Source: a virus
Length of the DNA: 30,184 nucleotides
IMG/VR virus record: IMGVR_UViG_3300048549_001258
Location: 1-30,184 of that record
Strand: one strand, 5' to 3'
A program made the position numbers and the translations under genes. Shown piece after piece: positions 17,071 through 24,811 of this stretch (positions are counted from its first letter, which is position 1; each line of letters begins with the position of its first letter). Below the pieces are notes generated by a model that was not told the origin of the DNA, ran no database searches, and saw only the letters and a program-made list of their open reading frames with translations.

Positions 17071-17143
17071 TATTGCTACAGGATTCGAACCTGTGTTTCT
17101 GACATACTCGTCAGTGTCCTAGACCTGGCTAGACGAAGCAAGC
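17071..17143 (-). tRNA. tRNA-Glu-derived copy with altered anticodon arm
   Basis: The D-arm region (17115-17136) is identical over 22 nt to that of tRNA-Glu (16947-16968), and the T-arm ACAGG-TTCGAAT-CCTGT is intact. The anticodon arm is CTGAC/GTCAG closing only 6 nt (GAGTAT), with no U33. The acceptor GCTTGCT/AGCAATA has two mismatches. No CCA. Normal decoding is unlikely; it may be a decaying or repurposed duplicate. The spacer 17144-17240 holds CAATCA-GGCG-TGATTG inside TTCCAG/CTGGAA. Confidence 0.6.
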
Positions 17144-17240
17144 TATCACTTAAAACCTTATTGTTCCAGCAATCAGGCGTGATTGGCGTTATACGTTCAA
17201 AGTTCTCTACTGGAATAGATCGCTTTTACTTGTAATAAAA

Positions 17241-17312
17241 TGGTTGCAGGGGCAGGAATTGAACCTGCTCACGAAGCTTATGAGACTCCGTTGGCTACCT
17301 AACCTCCCTACA
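17241..17312 (-). tRNA. tRNA-Met (CAU), second copy
   Basis: Acceptor TGTAGGG/CCCTGCA, short D-arm, anticodon stem GGAGT/GCTTC with loop CTCATAA, T-arm GCAGG-TTCAATT-CCTGC, A73, encoded CCA. With T1 and CAU it could be initiator-like or an Ile-CAU (lysidine) species; not decidable here. First tRNA of the array. Confidence 0.85.
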
Positions 17313-17333
17313 TAAAAATTTCAAAAAATAAAC

Positions 17334-17384
17334 TGTCAAAGATCAATAACAAACACTATGTATATAAAAAAATAAAATGTCAAC
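17334..17384 (-). promoter_or_regulatory. Minus-strand promoter plus boxA for tRNA array
   Basis: Read on minus: TTGACA (17384-17379), -10 TACATA (17362-17357) or CATAGT (17360-17355). The transcript start is followed by TGATCTTTGACA (17345-17334), a boxA-like element, then tRNA-Met. Confidence 0.65.
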
Positions 17385-17393
17385 CCCAAAAAC

Positions 17394-17424
17394 AAAAAAA
17401 CCCCAACTTTTTTACAAGTCGGGG
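17394..17424 (-). terminator. Minus-strand intrinsic terminator
   Basis: On minus: CCCCGACTT (17424-17416), loop, AAGTTGGGG (17409-17401), then T7. It sits just upstream of the tRNA promoter and shields it from antisense transcription out of the late region. Confidence 0.75.
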
Positions 17425-17570
17425 CTAAGTTGATTCGGAGAGTTATAAAAAACTACACAACGAAAGCCCCAATACTTGATTGTGGTCTATTACTCGTTTC
17501 TGTTGTTTTTATAAGCATCTGTATATTAGTTATACACTTGAACGTGAAAAAAATCAACAAAAACATTAAT

Positions 17571-17580
17571 TAGTGTAATA
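17571..17580 (+). promoter_or_regulatory. Late-promoter-like motif TAGTGTAATA
   Basis: Lies 7 nt before the ATG at 17587. Identical copy at 19458, near copies at 14632 and 24794. Nothing else is seen in 17425-17570. Confidence 0.55.
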
Positions 17581-17586
17581 AATTTT

Positions 17587-18912
17587 ATGGCTACCGAATT
17601 CAATACAGTAAGCAGTATGTTTGAATTATCCAAACAGGCAGGGAATATACCTCACGTTCTGGATAAGGCCACAGGTAAATACAGGCCGCTAACTACTGAC
17701 GATTTTAGCCTTAACAGTGATGCAAATGCGACTTCTCTAGACTCCTTTGGCCGACTACGAGTATCCAATCCAGTAACTTTATTTGATTCTACTCATAGGT
17801 ATCGTGATAACGAATTATGGTCAACCAGCACAAATGGAACTGCTTCGGCTACATTTAATGCAGATCAGGGGCTAATTGATATGACTGTAGACAATTCTTC
17901 TGGATCTCAAGTAATTAGAGAGACTACAAAAGTGTTTCCTTACCAGCCAGGAAAGAGTCTTATGATTATGTCAACCTTTGCAATGGATAGTGTTAAAACT
18001 GGCCTTAGACAAAGGGTGGGGTATTTTGGGACACAGAACGGAGTCTATTTAGAGAAGGACAATGCTGAGGTTTCATTCGTAGAAAGAACTTCAGTATCTG
18101 GATCTCTTGTAGAGAATAAAATTTTACAAGAAGATTGGAACGTAGATAAGATGGATGGCACTGGAAGGTCTGGCGTGACTTTGGATTTGTCTAAAGCTCA
18201 GATACTTTGGTCCGACTTCGAATGGCTTGGGGTTGGAACTGTGAGAATTGGCTTCATAGTAGATGGAAAATATATCCACTGCCATAGCTTTCATCATGCT
18301 AATCAGATAGCCACGACTTACATAACTACGGCTACATTGCCACTAAGATACGAAATTACGAATACTGCTGCAACTAGTGGCAGTAGCAATCTTAAACAAA
18401 TATGCTCTAGCGTTATATCCGAAGGAGGTTATTCGCTTCAAGGAGAACAGAGATCTGCCGCCGTTCCAATTACTGGATCAAAAAGCCTTGGGGCGGCAGG
18501 AACTAATACTCCTGTAGTTTCAGTTAGATTAAAGACTGGGTATATAGATGCTGCGGCAATATTATCAGCAGTCAGCCTGATTGGTAAAACTAATAACGCT
18601 TTTTACGAATGGCAGCTAATATCTAAAGGCGTTTCATTGGGGGGCAGCTTTACTTCGGATACTACTTCTAGCGTAGAATATAAATTAGATGGTACTGGTA
18701 TTACTGGAGGACATATTTTGGCGGCTGGCTATTTTGCATCTACCACGCAAAGTCAACAGTCAGTTTCAATAGACAGAGATTCTCTATTAAGATTTCAATT
18801 AGAAAGAAACAGTTTGGAGAACTATCCTTATGAAATGACACTAGCTTGTGCATCCGATACGTCTTCCGCAGACGTTTTCGGTTCAATGGACTGGGAAGAA
18901 ATTTCAAGATAA
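17587..18912 (+). CDS. Virion structural protein
   Basis: The 441-aa protein begins with a short helical region and then DSFGRLRVSNPVTLFDSTHR. The xFGRLRVSxPxTLFDS phrase recurs in structural proteins of marine and other tailed phages annotated as virion or tail/head-associated proteins. The rest is beta-rich and Ser/Thr/Gly-rich (for example QGLIDMTVDNSSGSQVIRET), typical of capsid-decorating or tail-fibre-associated domains. No enzymatic motif. It opens the late block; the late-type motif lies 7 nt before the ATG, so the mRNA may be leaderless. Its stop overlaps the next ATG (TAATG). The exact virion location cannot be told. Confidence 0.65.
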   Translation: MATEFNTVSSMFELSKQAGNIPHVLDKATGKYRPLTTDDFSLNSDANATSLDSFGRLRVSNPVTLFDSTHRYRDNELWSTSTNGTASATFNADQGLIDMTVDNSSGSQVIRETTKVFPYQPGKSLMIMSTFAMDSVKTGLRQRVGYFGTQNGVYLEKDNAEVSFVERTSVSGSLVENKILQEDWNVDKMDGTGRSGVTLDLSKAQILWSDFEWLGVGTVRIGFIVDGKYIHCHSFHHANQIATTYITTATLPLRYEITNTAATSGSSNLKQICSSVISEGGYSLQGEQRSAAVPITGSKSLGAAGTNTPVVSVRLKTGYIDAAAILSAVSLIGKTNNAFYEWQLISKGVSLGGSFTSDTTSSVEYKLDGTGITGGHILAAGYFASTTQSQQSVSIDRDSLLRFQLERNSLENYPYEMTLACASDTSSADVFGSMDWEEISR

Positions 18913-19460
18913 TGGGATATCTTTCGGCGCTAATTGACTTTAACGGAGAGATTGATGGATGCAACGGCATCATACATGGATGCCATGAAGTTGCGAGTGG
19001 GTTTGATTTAGAAATCAAAGACGGTAATTGTATCGTAGATATAAATTCTAATAAAGATCAAGCCCCAATATTTAAGTATAAAGAATATCATCAATGCTGT
19101 ATGGAAAATATGCTTATTCCAGCAATGCAGCCTGATGTAGATGTAAAATACTTGGCAGCTATATTTGACTGGTTTGGGTCTTTTAAGATTCTTCAAGTGG
19201 GAGATAGATACTACCCTCAAGTAGTTTTTAGATCAAAAGAAATTTCTCACTTTTTATGTAAGCACTTAAGAAAGCCTTTAAAGGACAATTTTATTATTCA
19301 TTCTAAAGAAATTTTATATTTTGTAGAAAATACTAAAGATTATATGCTGAAGAGAACTGAAGAAGCCCAGATAGTAATTGACTGTGCAGTAGATTCTAAA
19401 AACCCTTATAATAAAGAAAGAATGTTTTTATTAAAAAATTATTCAAAAAAAGCAGTTTAG
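18912..19460 (+). CDS. Degenerate LAGLIDADG-fold protein
   Basis: The 182-aa protein has two motifs of the right shape: YLSALIDFNGEI (residues 3-14, core L4-G12) and YLAAIFDWFGSF (core L81-G89). Each is followed by beta-strand patterns (second: ILQVGDRYYPQVVFRSKEIS) and the end has YMLKRTEEAQIVID. The latter resembles the C-terminal helix of LAGLIDADG homing endonucleases. The catalytic acid (eighth position of LAGLIDADG) is Asn11 and Phe88, so cleavage is probably lost, while DNA binding could remain. It is freestanding, not in an intron. The start at 18912 overlaps the upstream stop; a longer reading is a shadow. It could be a domesticated regulator or a decaying homing endonuclease. Confidence 0.55.
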   Translation: MGYLSALIDFNGEIDGCNGIIHGCHEVASGFDLEIKDGNCIVDINSNKDQAPIFKYKEYHQCCMENMLIPAMQPDVDVKYLAAIFDWFGSFKILQVGDRYYPQVVFRSKEISHFLCKHLRKPLKDNFIIHSKEILYFVENTKDYMLKRTEEAQIVIDCAVDSKNPYNKERMFLLKNYSKKAV

Positions 19461-19467
19461 TGTAATA
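19458..19467 (+). promoter_or_regulatory. Late-promoter-like motif TAGTGTAATA
   Basis: Exact match to 17571-17580, overlapping the stop of the upstream gene and 28 nt before the ATG at 19496. An adjacent TAATACATTATTA inverted repeat follows. Confidence 0.5.
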
Positions 19468-19495
19468 CATTATTACATAATTTAAAGAATAATTT

Positions 19496-19783
19496 ATGAA
19501 CAATTCAGAACAAACTAGATTAGATCGAATAGAAGAAAAAATAGATAAAATGTCGGAAGCCGTTATATCTTTAGCTAGAGCCGAAGAGAAGATAGCTAAT
19601 TTGGGTGATAGTACGCATATGATTTTAAAGAGATTAGTAGATTATGACGATAGGATTAGAAAGATGGAAGCGGTAAGCTCTGAATGCGAAAGCAAATTAA
19701 AAACGATTAGTATGTTATTTTGGACAACAATTACGGCAACAATCGCTTCTGTGATTGGGGCAATAAAGTGGATAAATAATTAA
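19496..19783 (+). CDS. Coiled-coil protein with C-terminal anchor (XhlA-like)
   Basis: The 95-aa protein starts MNNSEQTRLDRIEEKIDKMS, with a long heptad-like helix to about residue 70, then a C-terminal transmembrane segment (MLFWTTITATIASVIGAIKW). This layout resembles the XhlA/haemolysin-like family of phage lysis accessory proteins. The resemblance is architectural, so the family is only suggested. It has its own late-type motif and a weak terminator (19805), making a single-gene unit among the late genes. Confidence 0.6.
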   Translation: MNNSEQTRLDRIEEKIDKMSEAVISLARAEEKIANLGDSTHMILKRLVDYDDRIRKMEAVSSECESKLKTISMLFWTTITATIASVIGAIKWINN

Positions 19784-19804
19784 ATTTTCTTACCACTTCT
19801 GAGA

Positions 19805-19828
19805 TTAAGAGTTACTTCTCTTAATTTT
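19805..19828 (+). terminator. Probable terminator
   Basis: TTAAGAG-TTACTT-CTCTTAA followed by TTTT; AT-rich stem, moderate strength. The next gene has a TATATATAGTAT-like -10 region just before its ATG. Confidence 0.55.
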
Positions 19829-19868
19829 AAAAATTGTTTTTTTAAATTAAAAAACATATATATAGTAT

Positions 19869-20186
19869 ATGAAATTTTGTACAGAATGTGGTTCAAAGAT
19901 AAAGCCGTCGAACGGCGTTTATCCTAAGTTTTGTGCTGAATGCGGTCACGCGTTCGGCGTTAAAGAAAAAAAGAAAACAGCTATAGAGCAGGTAGAGGAT
20001 GTAGAAGAAATGTCTATACAAAGTCTAGACTTTGATTTTGATAGTCAAGAAGAGTCAGTTTTAAAAATCGAAAACGTTATGGGTTCTAGCGAATCAAGTA
20101 ATAAGAAAGCGAATAGAAAGAAATCATTCGCAAACATAGACGACCTAAGAGCTAGAATGAAAGAAAATTCGATTAAAGAAGCATAA
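19869..20186 (+). CDS. Zinc-ribbon protein
   Basis: The 105-aa protein has a zinc ribbon at the N-terminus (Cys4-x2-Cys7 and Cys22-x2-Cys25: FCTECGSK and FCAECGHAFG). A long acidic, disordered linker and a basic C-terminal tail follow (NKKANRKKSFANIDDLRARM). Such proteins usually bind nucleic acid or RNA polymerase partners. Its stop overlaps the ATG of the sigma-like gene (TAATG), suggesting coupled synthesis and perhaps a partner role in late transcription, by analogy with co-activator/sigma pairs in T4-like phages. That link is inference. Confidence 0.65.
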   Translation: MKFCTECGSKIKPSNGVYPKFCAECGHAFGVKEKKKTAIEQVEDVEEMSIQSLDFDFDSQEESVLKIENVMGSSESSNKKANRKKSFANIDDLRARMKENSIKEA

Positions 20187-20884
20187 TGATTATTTTTGAA
20201 GACGTCGAACCTAATATTGAGAACCTTCTAAATAGATATAAAAACAAATGGAATCTCGATGTAATTAAACATTACGAATTTGAAGATTTTAAGCAAGATG
20301 TGAAATTGCACATATATCTTAAGTTCTCTCAATGGAAACAAGAAGAGCCTTTTGATCCTTGGTGTTCTAGAGTAATTCACAATCAATTGATTAATAAGAA
20401 GAGAAATCTTTTTACTAATCATAGCAAACCTTGCTCAGATTGTTATTTTAACAACGGTGGAGATTCTTGCGGCTTTACAGAGAGTAAAATTCAATGCAAT
20501 GAATGCTGTAAGTTTAAGCAGTGGTCAAAAGGAAAAAAGAGCGCTTATGAAATAAAAACGGCATCAGATATTGATTCTGATTTTGTAGAGGTGAGCAAAG
20601 TAGAAGATTTGAATATTGATTATGAAAAATTTCTAAACTCAGTGAGAACAGAAATTGTCGATAGGATCGAAAATATCAAATATAAAATGACTCCCACTAC
20701 TTTAAAAATATTTGATATGACTTATATGCAAAAGCAAGAAGATCACGAAATATCAAAAAAATTAGGTTATACTACTAACGAAAAAAATAGAAACCCAGGA
20801 TATAGAAACCTATCTTTGCATAGAAAGATTATTAAAGAGATAGCAAAAGAACTTTTAACAATAGAAGATTACGATTTTGCATGA
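20186..20884 (+). CDS. Sigma-factor-like protein, candidate late sigma
   Basis: The 232-aa protein has YEFEDFKQDVKLHIYLKFSQ, then PFDPWCSRVIHNQLINKKRN, matching the region 2 layout of group-4/phage sigma factors (D-x-xQD, F..W...I..N...N..R). An insert carries Cys83-x2-Cys86, Cys95 and Cys104-x2-Cys107, likely a zinc site. The C-terminal part (TTLKIFDMTYMQKQEDHEIS, KKLGYT) reads like a region 4 HTH. T4 gp55 is a precedent for a small phage late sigma. Within the head-gene block it is the obvious candidate for the TAGTGTAATA promoters. No search was run; it could be a diverged sigma-like regulator. Confidence 0.6.
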   Translation: MIIFEDVEPNIENLLNRYKNKWNLDVIKHYEFEDFKQDVKLHIYLKFSQWKQEEPFDPWCSRVIHNQLINKKRNLFTNHSKPCSDCYFNNGGDSCGFTESKIQCNECCKFKQWSKGKKSAYEIKTASDIDSDFVEVSKVEDLNIDYEKFLNSVRTEIVDRIENIKYKMTPTTLKIFDMTYMQKQEDHEISKKLGYTTNEKNRNPGYRNLSLHRKIIKEIAKELLTIEDYDFA

Positions 20885-21969
20885 AAAATAAGTTTACATT
20901 AACAGACACTCAGAAGGAGTGGATTAAAAAGAATGCGGAAGAGCTTGAGTATGACGTAAAAAGTATCACAGTATCTATTACTGGGGATAAATCTAAAGAT
21001 GGAAGGTCTTTGGAAGGTATTGCTGTAAAAAAATTCTTATCTGAAGATTTAAATGTAAAGCCTCAAGTCAGAAGTATTAATAGCGCAGAATATGAAGCTT
21101 TTCAGTTGACCGACAAGCAAAAGGAGTTTCTTAGATTTAACTTCGAAAAAATGTCAACCACTGAGCTTGCATTGGAACTTTTCCCAGATCTAAGAGAGAT
21201 TGAGCTGCGTAGAGTAGCTTTTAGTAAGCCAGGGGTAGCCATAGCGAGGTTTTTAAATGAAATTGGAGCATCTGCCAACAAGCAGAATAAAAAGACTAAA
21301 TTTCAGTATCCTGATAGCGTGTCTTCTGCTTTGATTGTCATAAACAAATATACTGGCGCTAAACTTGAAGAGAAAAAATTAAAAGATCATCAGGTAGAAT
21401 CTATCGAAAGTTTGTGCGTTAACTTGCAGAGGGTTGGAGTTAAGCATACTTTAGAAAACTTTAAAGAAGAAATCGAAAGAGAAAGATTCTTGGAGAGTTT
21501 TATTTGTGATACTTGGGACAAAGAAGATTTAACTTCTGGAGAGATATCTCAATACATTGATTTGGCTGGAGAGAGAGTTCATTTAGATCAAATTAAATCG
21601 CACCAACAGGAACTTCAGGAGATGCTTGAAGTTTCCATGAGAAATGAAGATAAGATTCAATATACACTAGTTGAAAGTATAGATAAACAGATACAAAATA
21701 GAGATAAATGTATGGGTCGAATCGAGAAGTTACAGAAGAGTTTGGAAGGCACAAGAACTCAAAGACTCAAAGACAAATCTCCAGACAATGTTACTATTCT
21801 TTCTATTATTGAAAAGTTCATGAAAGAAAAAGAACGCAAGCAAATTCTTGAAATGCAAAAGAAGAAAGACGAACTTCTCTCTGAAGATGTAGATGAACTT
21901 GATAATATGGACGAATATATATCAAGAATTTTAGGAATTACAAAATCTGAAATTATTAGTCAGCAATGA
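20881..21969 (+). CDS. HTH/coiled-coil protein, possible small terminase
   Basis: The 362-aa protein begins with two related segments, LTDTQKEWIKKNAEELEYDV and LTDKQKEFLRFNFEKMSTTE, each like a short helical DNA-binding repeat. The second is followed by LALELFPDLREIELRRVAF. The C-terminal half is a long charged coiled coil (about residues 200-340). Position before terminase and the ERCC4 nuclease, and the HTH-plus-coiled-coil layout, make a small terminase or DNA-recognition subunit plausible. No diagnostic motif was found, so this is a contextual guess. It overlaps both neighbours by 4 nt (ATGA). Confidence 0.5.
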   Translation: MKNKFTLTDTQKEWIKKNAEELEYDVKSITVSITGDKSKDGRSLEGIAVKKFLSEDLNVKPQVRSINSAEYEAFQLTDKQKEFLRFNFEKMSTTELALELFPDLREIELRRVAFSKPGVAIARFLNEIGASANKQNKKTKFQYPDSVSSALIVINKYTGAKLEEKKLKDHQVESIESLCVNLQRVGVKHTLENFKEEIERERFLESFICDTWDKEDLTSGEISQYIDLAGERVHLDQIKSHQQELQEMLEVSMRNEDKIQYTLVESIDKQIQNRDKCMGRIEKLQKSLEGTRTQRLKDKSPDNVTILSIIEKFMKEKERKQILEMQKKKDELLSEDVDELDNMDEYISRILGITKSEIISQQ

Positions 21970-22871
21970 GATACTCAGAATTCGAAACAGAAAAAGAGTT
22001 TAAAAAATATTTGCGCAGAGAGAAAATCTTAATGGCTGAATATTTTGAAAAATTTGAACCAAGATATGATCTATACTCTAACGAAAAAATAAAGTATAAA
22101 GATAGGGCTAGCTATTTATCTACATATTTTACTCATAAAAGAAATATGAGCAAGTGGCTAAAGATACAAGACAAAGACACTGCATTATCTTTTATCAAGA
22201 AGGGCTTTAACTTTAGAAAGCAAAAAGACGAATTACAGTTCGTGCCATGTCAAGTGGAGGCAAGAAACTTAAAGGAAGTTCCTTCTATAAACGCCTATCC
22301 TTATATTCATGAAGCTTCTATTTGGGAAGAACTAGATCTAAAGCAGAGATTTTCTTATGAGGATATAAATTATAAATTTCAGGATTTAAATGGAGCCATT
22401 ATAGGGATCGACACAAGAGAAAAGAATAGATTAGATTTTAAGGGGATTAAATCCATAAAACATAAGTTTGATTTTGGTGATTATGGTTTTATTAATGAGC
22501 CTTATTTTTGTAACACATTCTTTGAAAGAAAGTCTATTGCAGACTTATGGGGTACAATGTCTAAAGGTTATGATAGATTTTGTAGAGAGATAGAAAGAGC
22601 TAATAATGCTGGAGCGTATATCATAGTTATGATTGACTATGCCTATAGCAAAGCTACTGGTTACAACTTCAATAAAAGATATTCCAAATCGACGTCTAAT
22701 TTCATTTTTCATAGAATTAGAAAAATGCTTCAGACATATGATAATGTTCAATTTCTTTTCTCTGGTGGCAGAGAACAGAGTGAATACTTGATAACAAAGA
22801 TAGGCATGATGGGAGAAAATGCTAAAAAGTATGACTTGCAATATCTCTTAGATACCAAAAAAATAAAATGA
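21966..22871 (+). CDS. ERCC4 (XPF/Mus81)-type nuclease
   Basis: The 301-aa protein has an N-terminal charged helical region (to about 135). A nuclease domain follows with IGIDTREKNRLD (Asp149), FDFGDYGF, and FFERKSIADLW with Glu187-Arg188-Lys189-x3-Asp193. The GD...ERKxxxD arrangement is the XPF/Mus81 nuclease signature, which cleaves branched DNA with divalent metal. After it comes YIIVMIDYAYSKATG. No HhH2 domain is visible, so partner or DNA recognition must come from the N-terminal part. It overlaps the terminase gene by 4 nt. A role in resolving branched replication intermediates before packaging is likely; this is inference from position. Confidence 0.75.
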   Translation: MRYSEFETEKEFKKYLRREKILMAEYFEKFEPRYDLYSNEKIKYKDRASYLSTYFTHKRNMSKWLKIQDKDTALSFIKKGFNFRKQKDELQFVPCQVEARNLKEVPSINAYPYIHEASIWEELDLKQRFSYEDINYKFQDLNGAIIGIDTREKNRLDFKGIKSIKHKFDFGDYGFINEPYFCNTFFERKSIADLWGTMSKGYDRFCREIERANNAGAYIIVMIDYAYSKATGYNFNKRYSKSTSNFIFHRIRKMLQTYDNVQFLFSGGREQSEYLITKIGMMGENAKKYDLQYLLDTKKIK

Positions 22872-24772
22872 TTGAAAAAGGAAATTTTGGATTAGAAAAT
22901 CCCAACATAGTAGATGAAATGCTTAAAGTCGAGGGCGACTTGAATCAAGCAGAAGCTGCTGAAATGGTTGCAAAGTTACTAGCTTCAAAGCCAGGATTAC
23001 TTTATAATATGTTGACTGGGGGAGAAAATTTGTTTAGCTATCAGATTGCCAAGATAGCTATTCTAGCGAAGAGAGACTTTACTTTAGACGTTAGTGCTAG
23101 AGGTGGTGCTAAAACCTTCACTGCGGCTGTATTTGCCCTGATATACGCTATTACTCATCCTGGTATTAAAATTCTAGTATTGGGTCCAACTCTAAGACAG
23201 GCAAAAACCCTCCTTAATTATATTATGGACATAGCAAAGAAGCCTAATGCTTTTTTGCTGCGACAGTTCTTAACTGAGAAAAGTTACAAGAGAGATCCAG
23301 ATAGGTATTCTATTAAAATTGGAACTGGAATCTTTGGACCAGAATCAGAAATTTTTGCTATGGCTTTAGGCGATGGAAAGAAGATTCGTGGTGCTAGAGC
23401 GCAAGTAATTATTCTTGATGAGGCTTTCGCTATTCCTCAAAATATCATTGATGAAGTTATTGGACCAATGATGATTGTCAATGCTAATATTTCCGAAAGA
23501 GTTAAAACTAAGGAGTTGGAAGATAAATTAATAGAAAGCGGCAAAATGCAAGAAAGCGAAAGAAGGAGATTTGCTAACAATAAGATGATTATGCTTTCTT
23601 CTGCCTGTTATGAATTCGAGTCTTTCTATAAGAGATTTGAGAGCTATAGGGACAAAATTCTAGACCCAAACCTAGAGAGACAAGATGGAGAAATAACTTA
23701 TGGTATTGTGAACTTGGGCTGGGAAGCTCATCCAGACGAACTACTATCAAAAACATTTGTTTTAAGAGAGCAAGAATCGATGTCTGAAGACTCTTTTAGG
23801 AGAGAGTATGAAGCGCAGTTCTCTCCAGACTCAGCATCGTATTTCAAGATGTCTGTAATGGCTAAGAGGACTTTAAGCCCAGGCGAGTATCCTCACGTTG
23901 AAATTAGGGGAGATGATTCATCGAAGTATTTTTACATTCTTGGCATTGACCCTAACTTTAGTAACTCAGAGACTAGTGATAATTATGCGATGGCTTTACT
24001 GAAGGTAGAGAGAGGCAAGCAAAACAAAGCTACTTTGGTTCATAACTACGCCGTTGCAGGTCTTGAAGCGGATAACATTATTGAATATGTAATTTATCTA
24101 ATTACTCATTTTAATATCGAGTATATCATAATGGATTTTGCTGGTGCTAGACAATCTTTAGATACGTGGAATAACTCCTCTTTGTTTAAAGAAAGAAATT
24201 TGAAACTAGAGGACTTTGAAGCTAAATTTGACTCAGAGAAGGACGTTCGAGGTAGTAAAAGTTCTTATGATTTGGGATCTAGAAAGATTGTACATATCCA
24301 AAATTTTAATACTGGATGGATCAGGGAAGCTAATGAATATATGCAAATGTGTTTTGATAGAGGCAAACTCTTCTTTGCTTCTTCTCCTGTCGATAGCGAA
24401 TTCGAGAGCATGGTCAGAAAGAGGAATATACCAATAGATAAAATCAATTATCTATATGGCCAAGAAAACGAAGACAACTTTAAGGAAGATGATTGGTTAA
24501 AGAAAAAGCAATATGACTTTATTGAACATCAAGTCAGATTAATCTCACAATCTAAAACAGAATGTGCCAATGTTAAAATGACTGCATCTCCACAAGGTCA
24601 TCAAACTTTTGATTTGCCGACGGCAATGAGAAAAATGAATACGCCAGACAAGCCTAGAAAAGATAGCTACTCAGCACTTTTACTTGCAAATTGGGGTAGA
24701 AAATGCTATGAATTACTTAACGAAACAGACGAAGAAGAAACACCAACTTGGGTTCCTCCAATGATGTTCTAA
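22868..24772 (+). CDS. Terminase large subunit
   Basis: The 634-aa protein has an ATPase domain with Walker A-like SARGGAKT (Arg78-Thr83) and Walker B VIILDEAF (Asp184, Glu185). It has FYILGIDPNFSNSETSDNYA (Asp361) opening the RNase H-like nuclease and IIMDFAGARQSLDTWNN later. Terminase packages DNA into the prohead and cuts it. The Walker A is the variant with A in place of the second G/S, seen in some phage terminases. Length is normal to long. It is coupled to the ERCC4 gene by ATGA overlap. Portal follows 39 nt later. Confidence 0.92.
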   Translation: MIEKGNFGLENPNIVDEMLKVEGDLNQAEAAEMVAKLLASKPGLLYNMLTGGENLFSYQIAKIAILAKRDFTLDVSARGGAKTFTAAVFALIYAITHPGIKILVLGPTLRQAKTLLNYIMDIAKKPNAFLLRQFLTEKSYKRDPDRYSIKIGTGIFGPESEIFAMALGDGKKIRGARAQVIILDEAFAIPQNIIDEVIGPMMIVNANISERVKTKELEDKLIESGKMQESERRRFANNKMIMLSSACYEFESFYKRFESYRDKILDPNLERQDGEITYGIVNLGWEAHPDELLSKTFVLREQESMSEDSFRREYEAQFSPDSASYFKMSVMAKRTLSPGEYPHVEIRGDDSSKYFYILGIDPNFSNSETSDNYAMALLKVERGKQNKATLVHNYAVAGLEADNIIEYVIYLITHFNIEYIIMDFAGARQSLDTWNNSSLFKERNLKLEDFEAKFDSEKDVRGSKSSYDLGSRKIVHIQNFNTGWIREANEYMQMCFDRGKLFFASSPVDSEFESMVRKRNIPIDKINYLYGQENEDNFKEDDWLKKKQYDFIEHQVRLISQSKTECANVKMTASPQGHQTFDLPTAMRKMNTPDKPRKDSYSALLLANWGRKCYELLNETDEEETPTWVPPMMF

Positions 24773-24793
24773 TCTTTCACATAAAGTCACATT

Positions 24794-24803
24794 AAATGTA
24801 ATA
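24794..24803 (+). promoter_or_regulatory. Late-promoter-like motif AAATGTAATA
   Basis: 8 of 10 match to TAGTGTAATA, 9 nt before the portal ATG at 24812. Confidence 0.45.
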
Positions 24804-24811
24804 TCTAGCAA

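Noticed and set aside
17334-17339. Second minus-strand -35 box (TTGACA)
   Set aside because: It is the end of TGATCTTTGACA, better read as boxA at the usual distance from the upstream promoter; its own -10 would fall in tRNA-Met.
18846-18911. Longer N-terminus for the LAGLIDADG-like protein
   Set aside because: Would overlap the virion gene by 67 nt; the ATG at 18912 in the TAATG overlap is the natural start and begins directly at the first motif.
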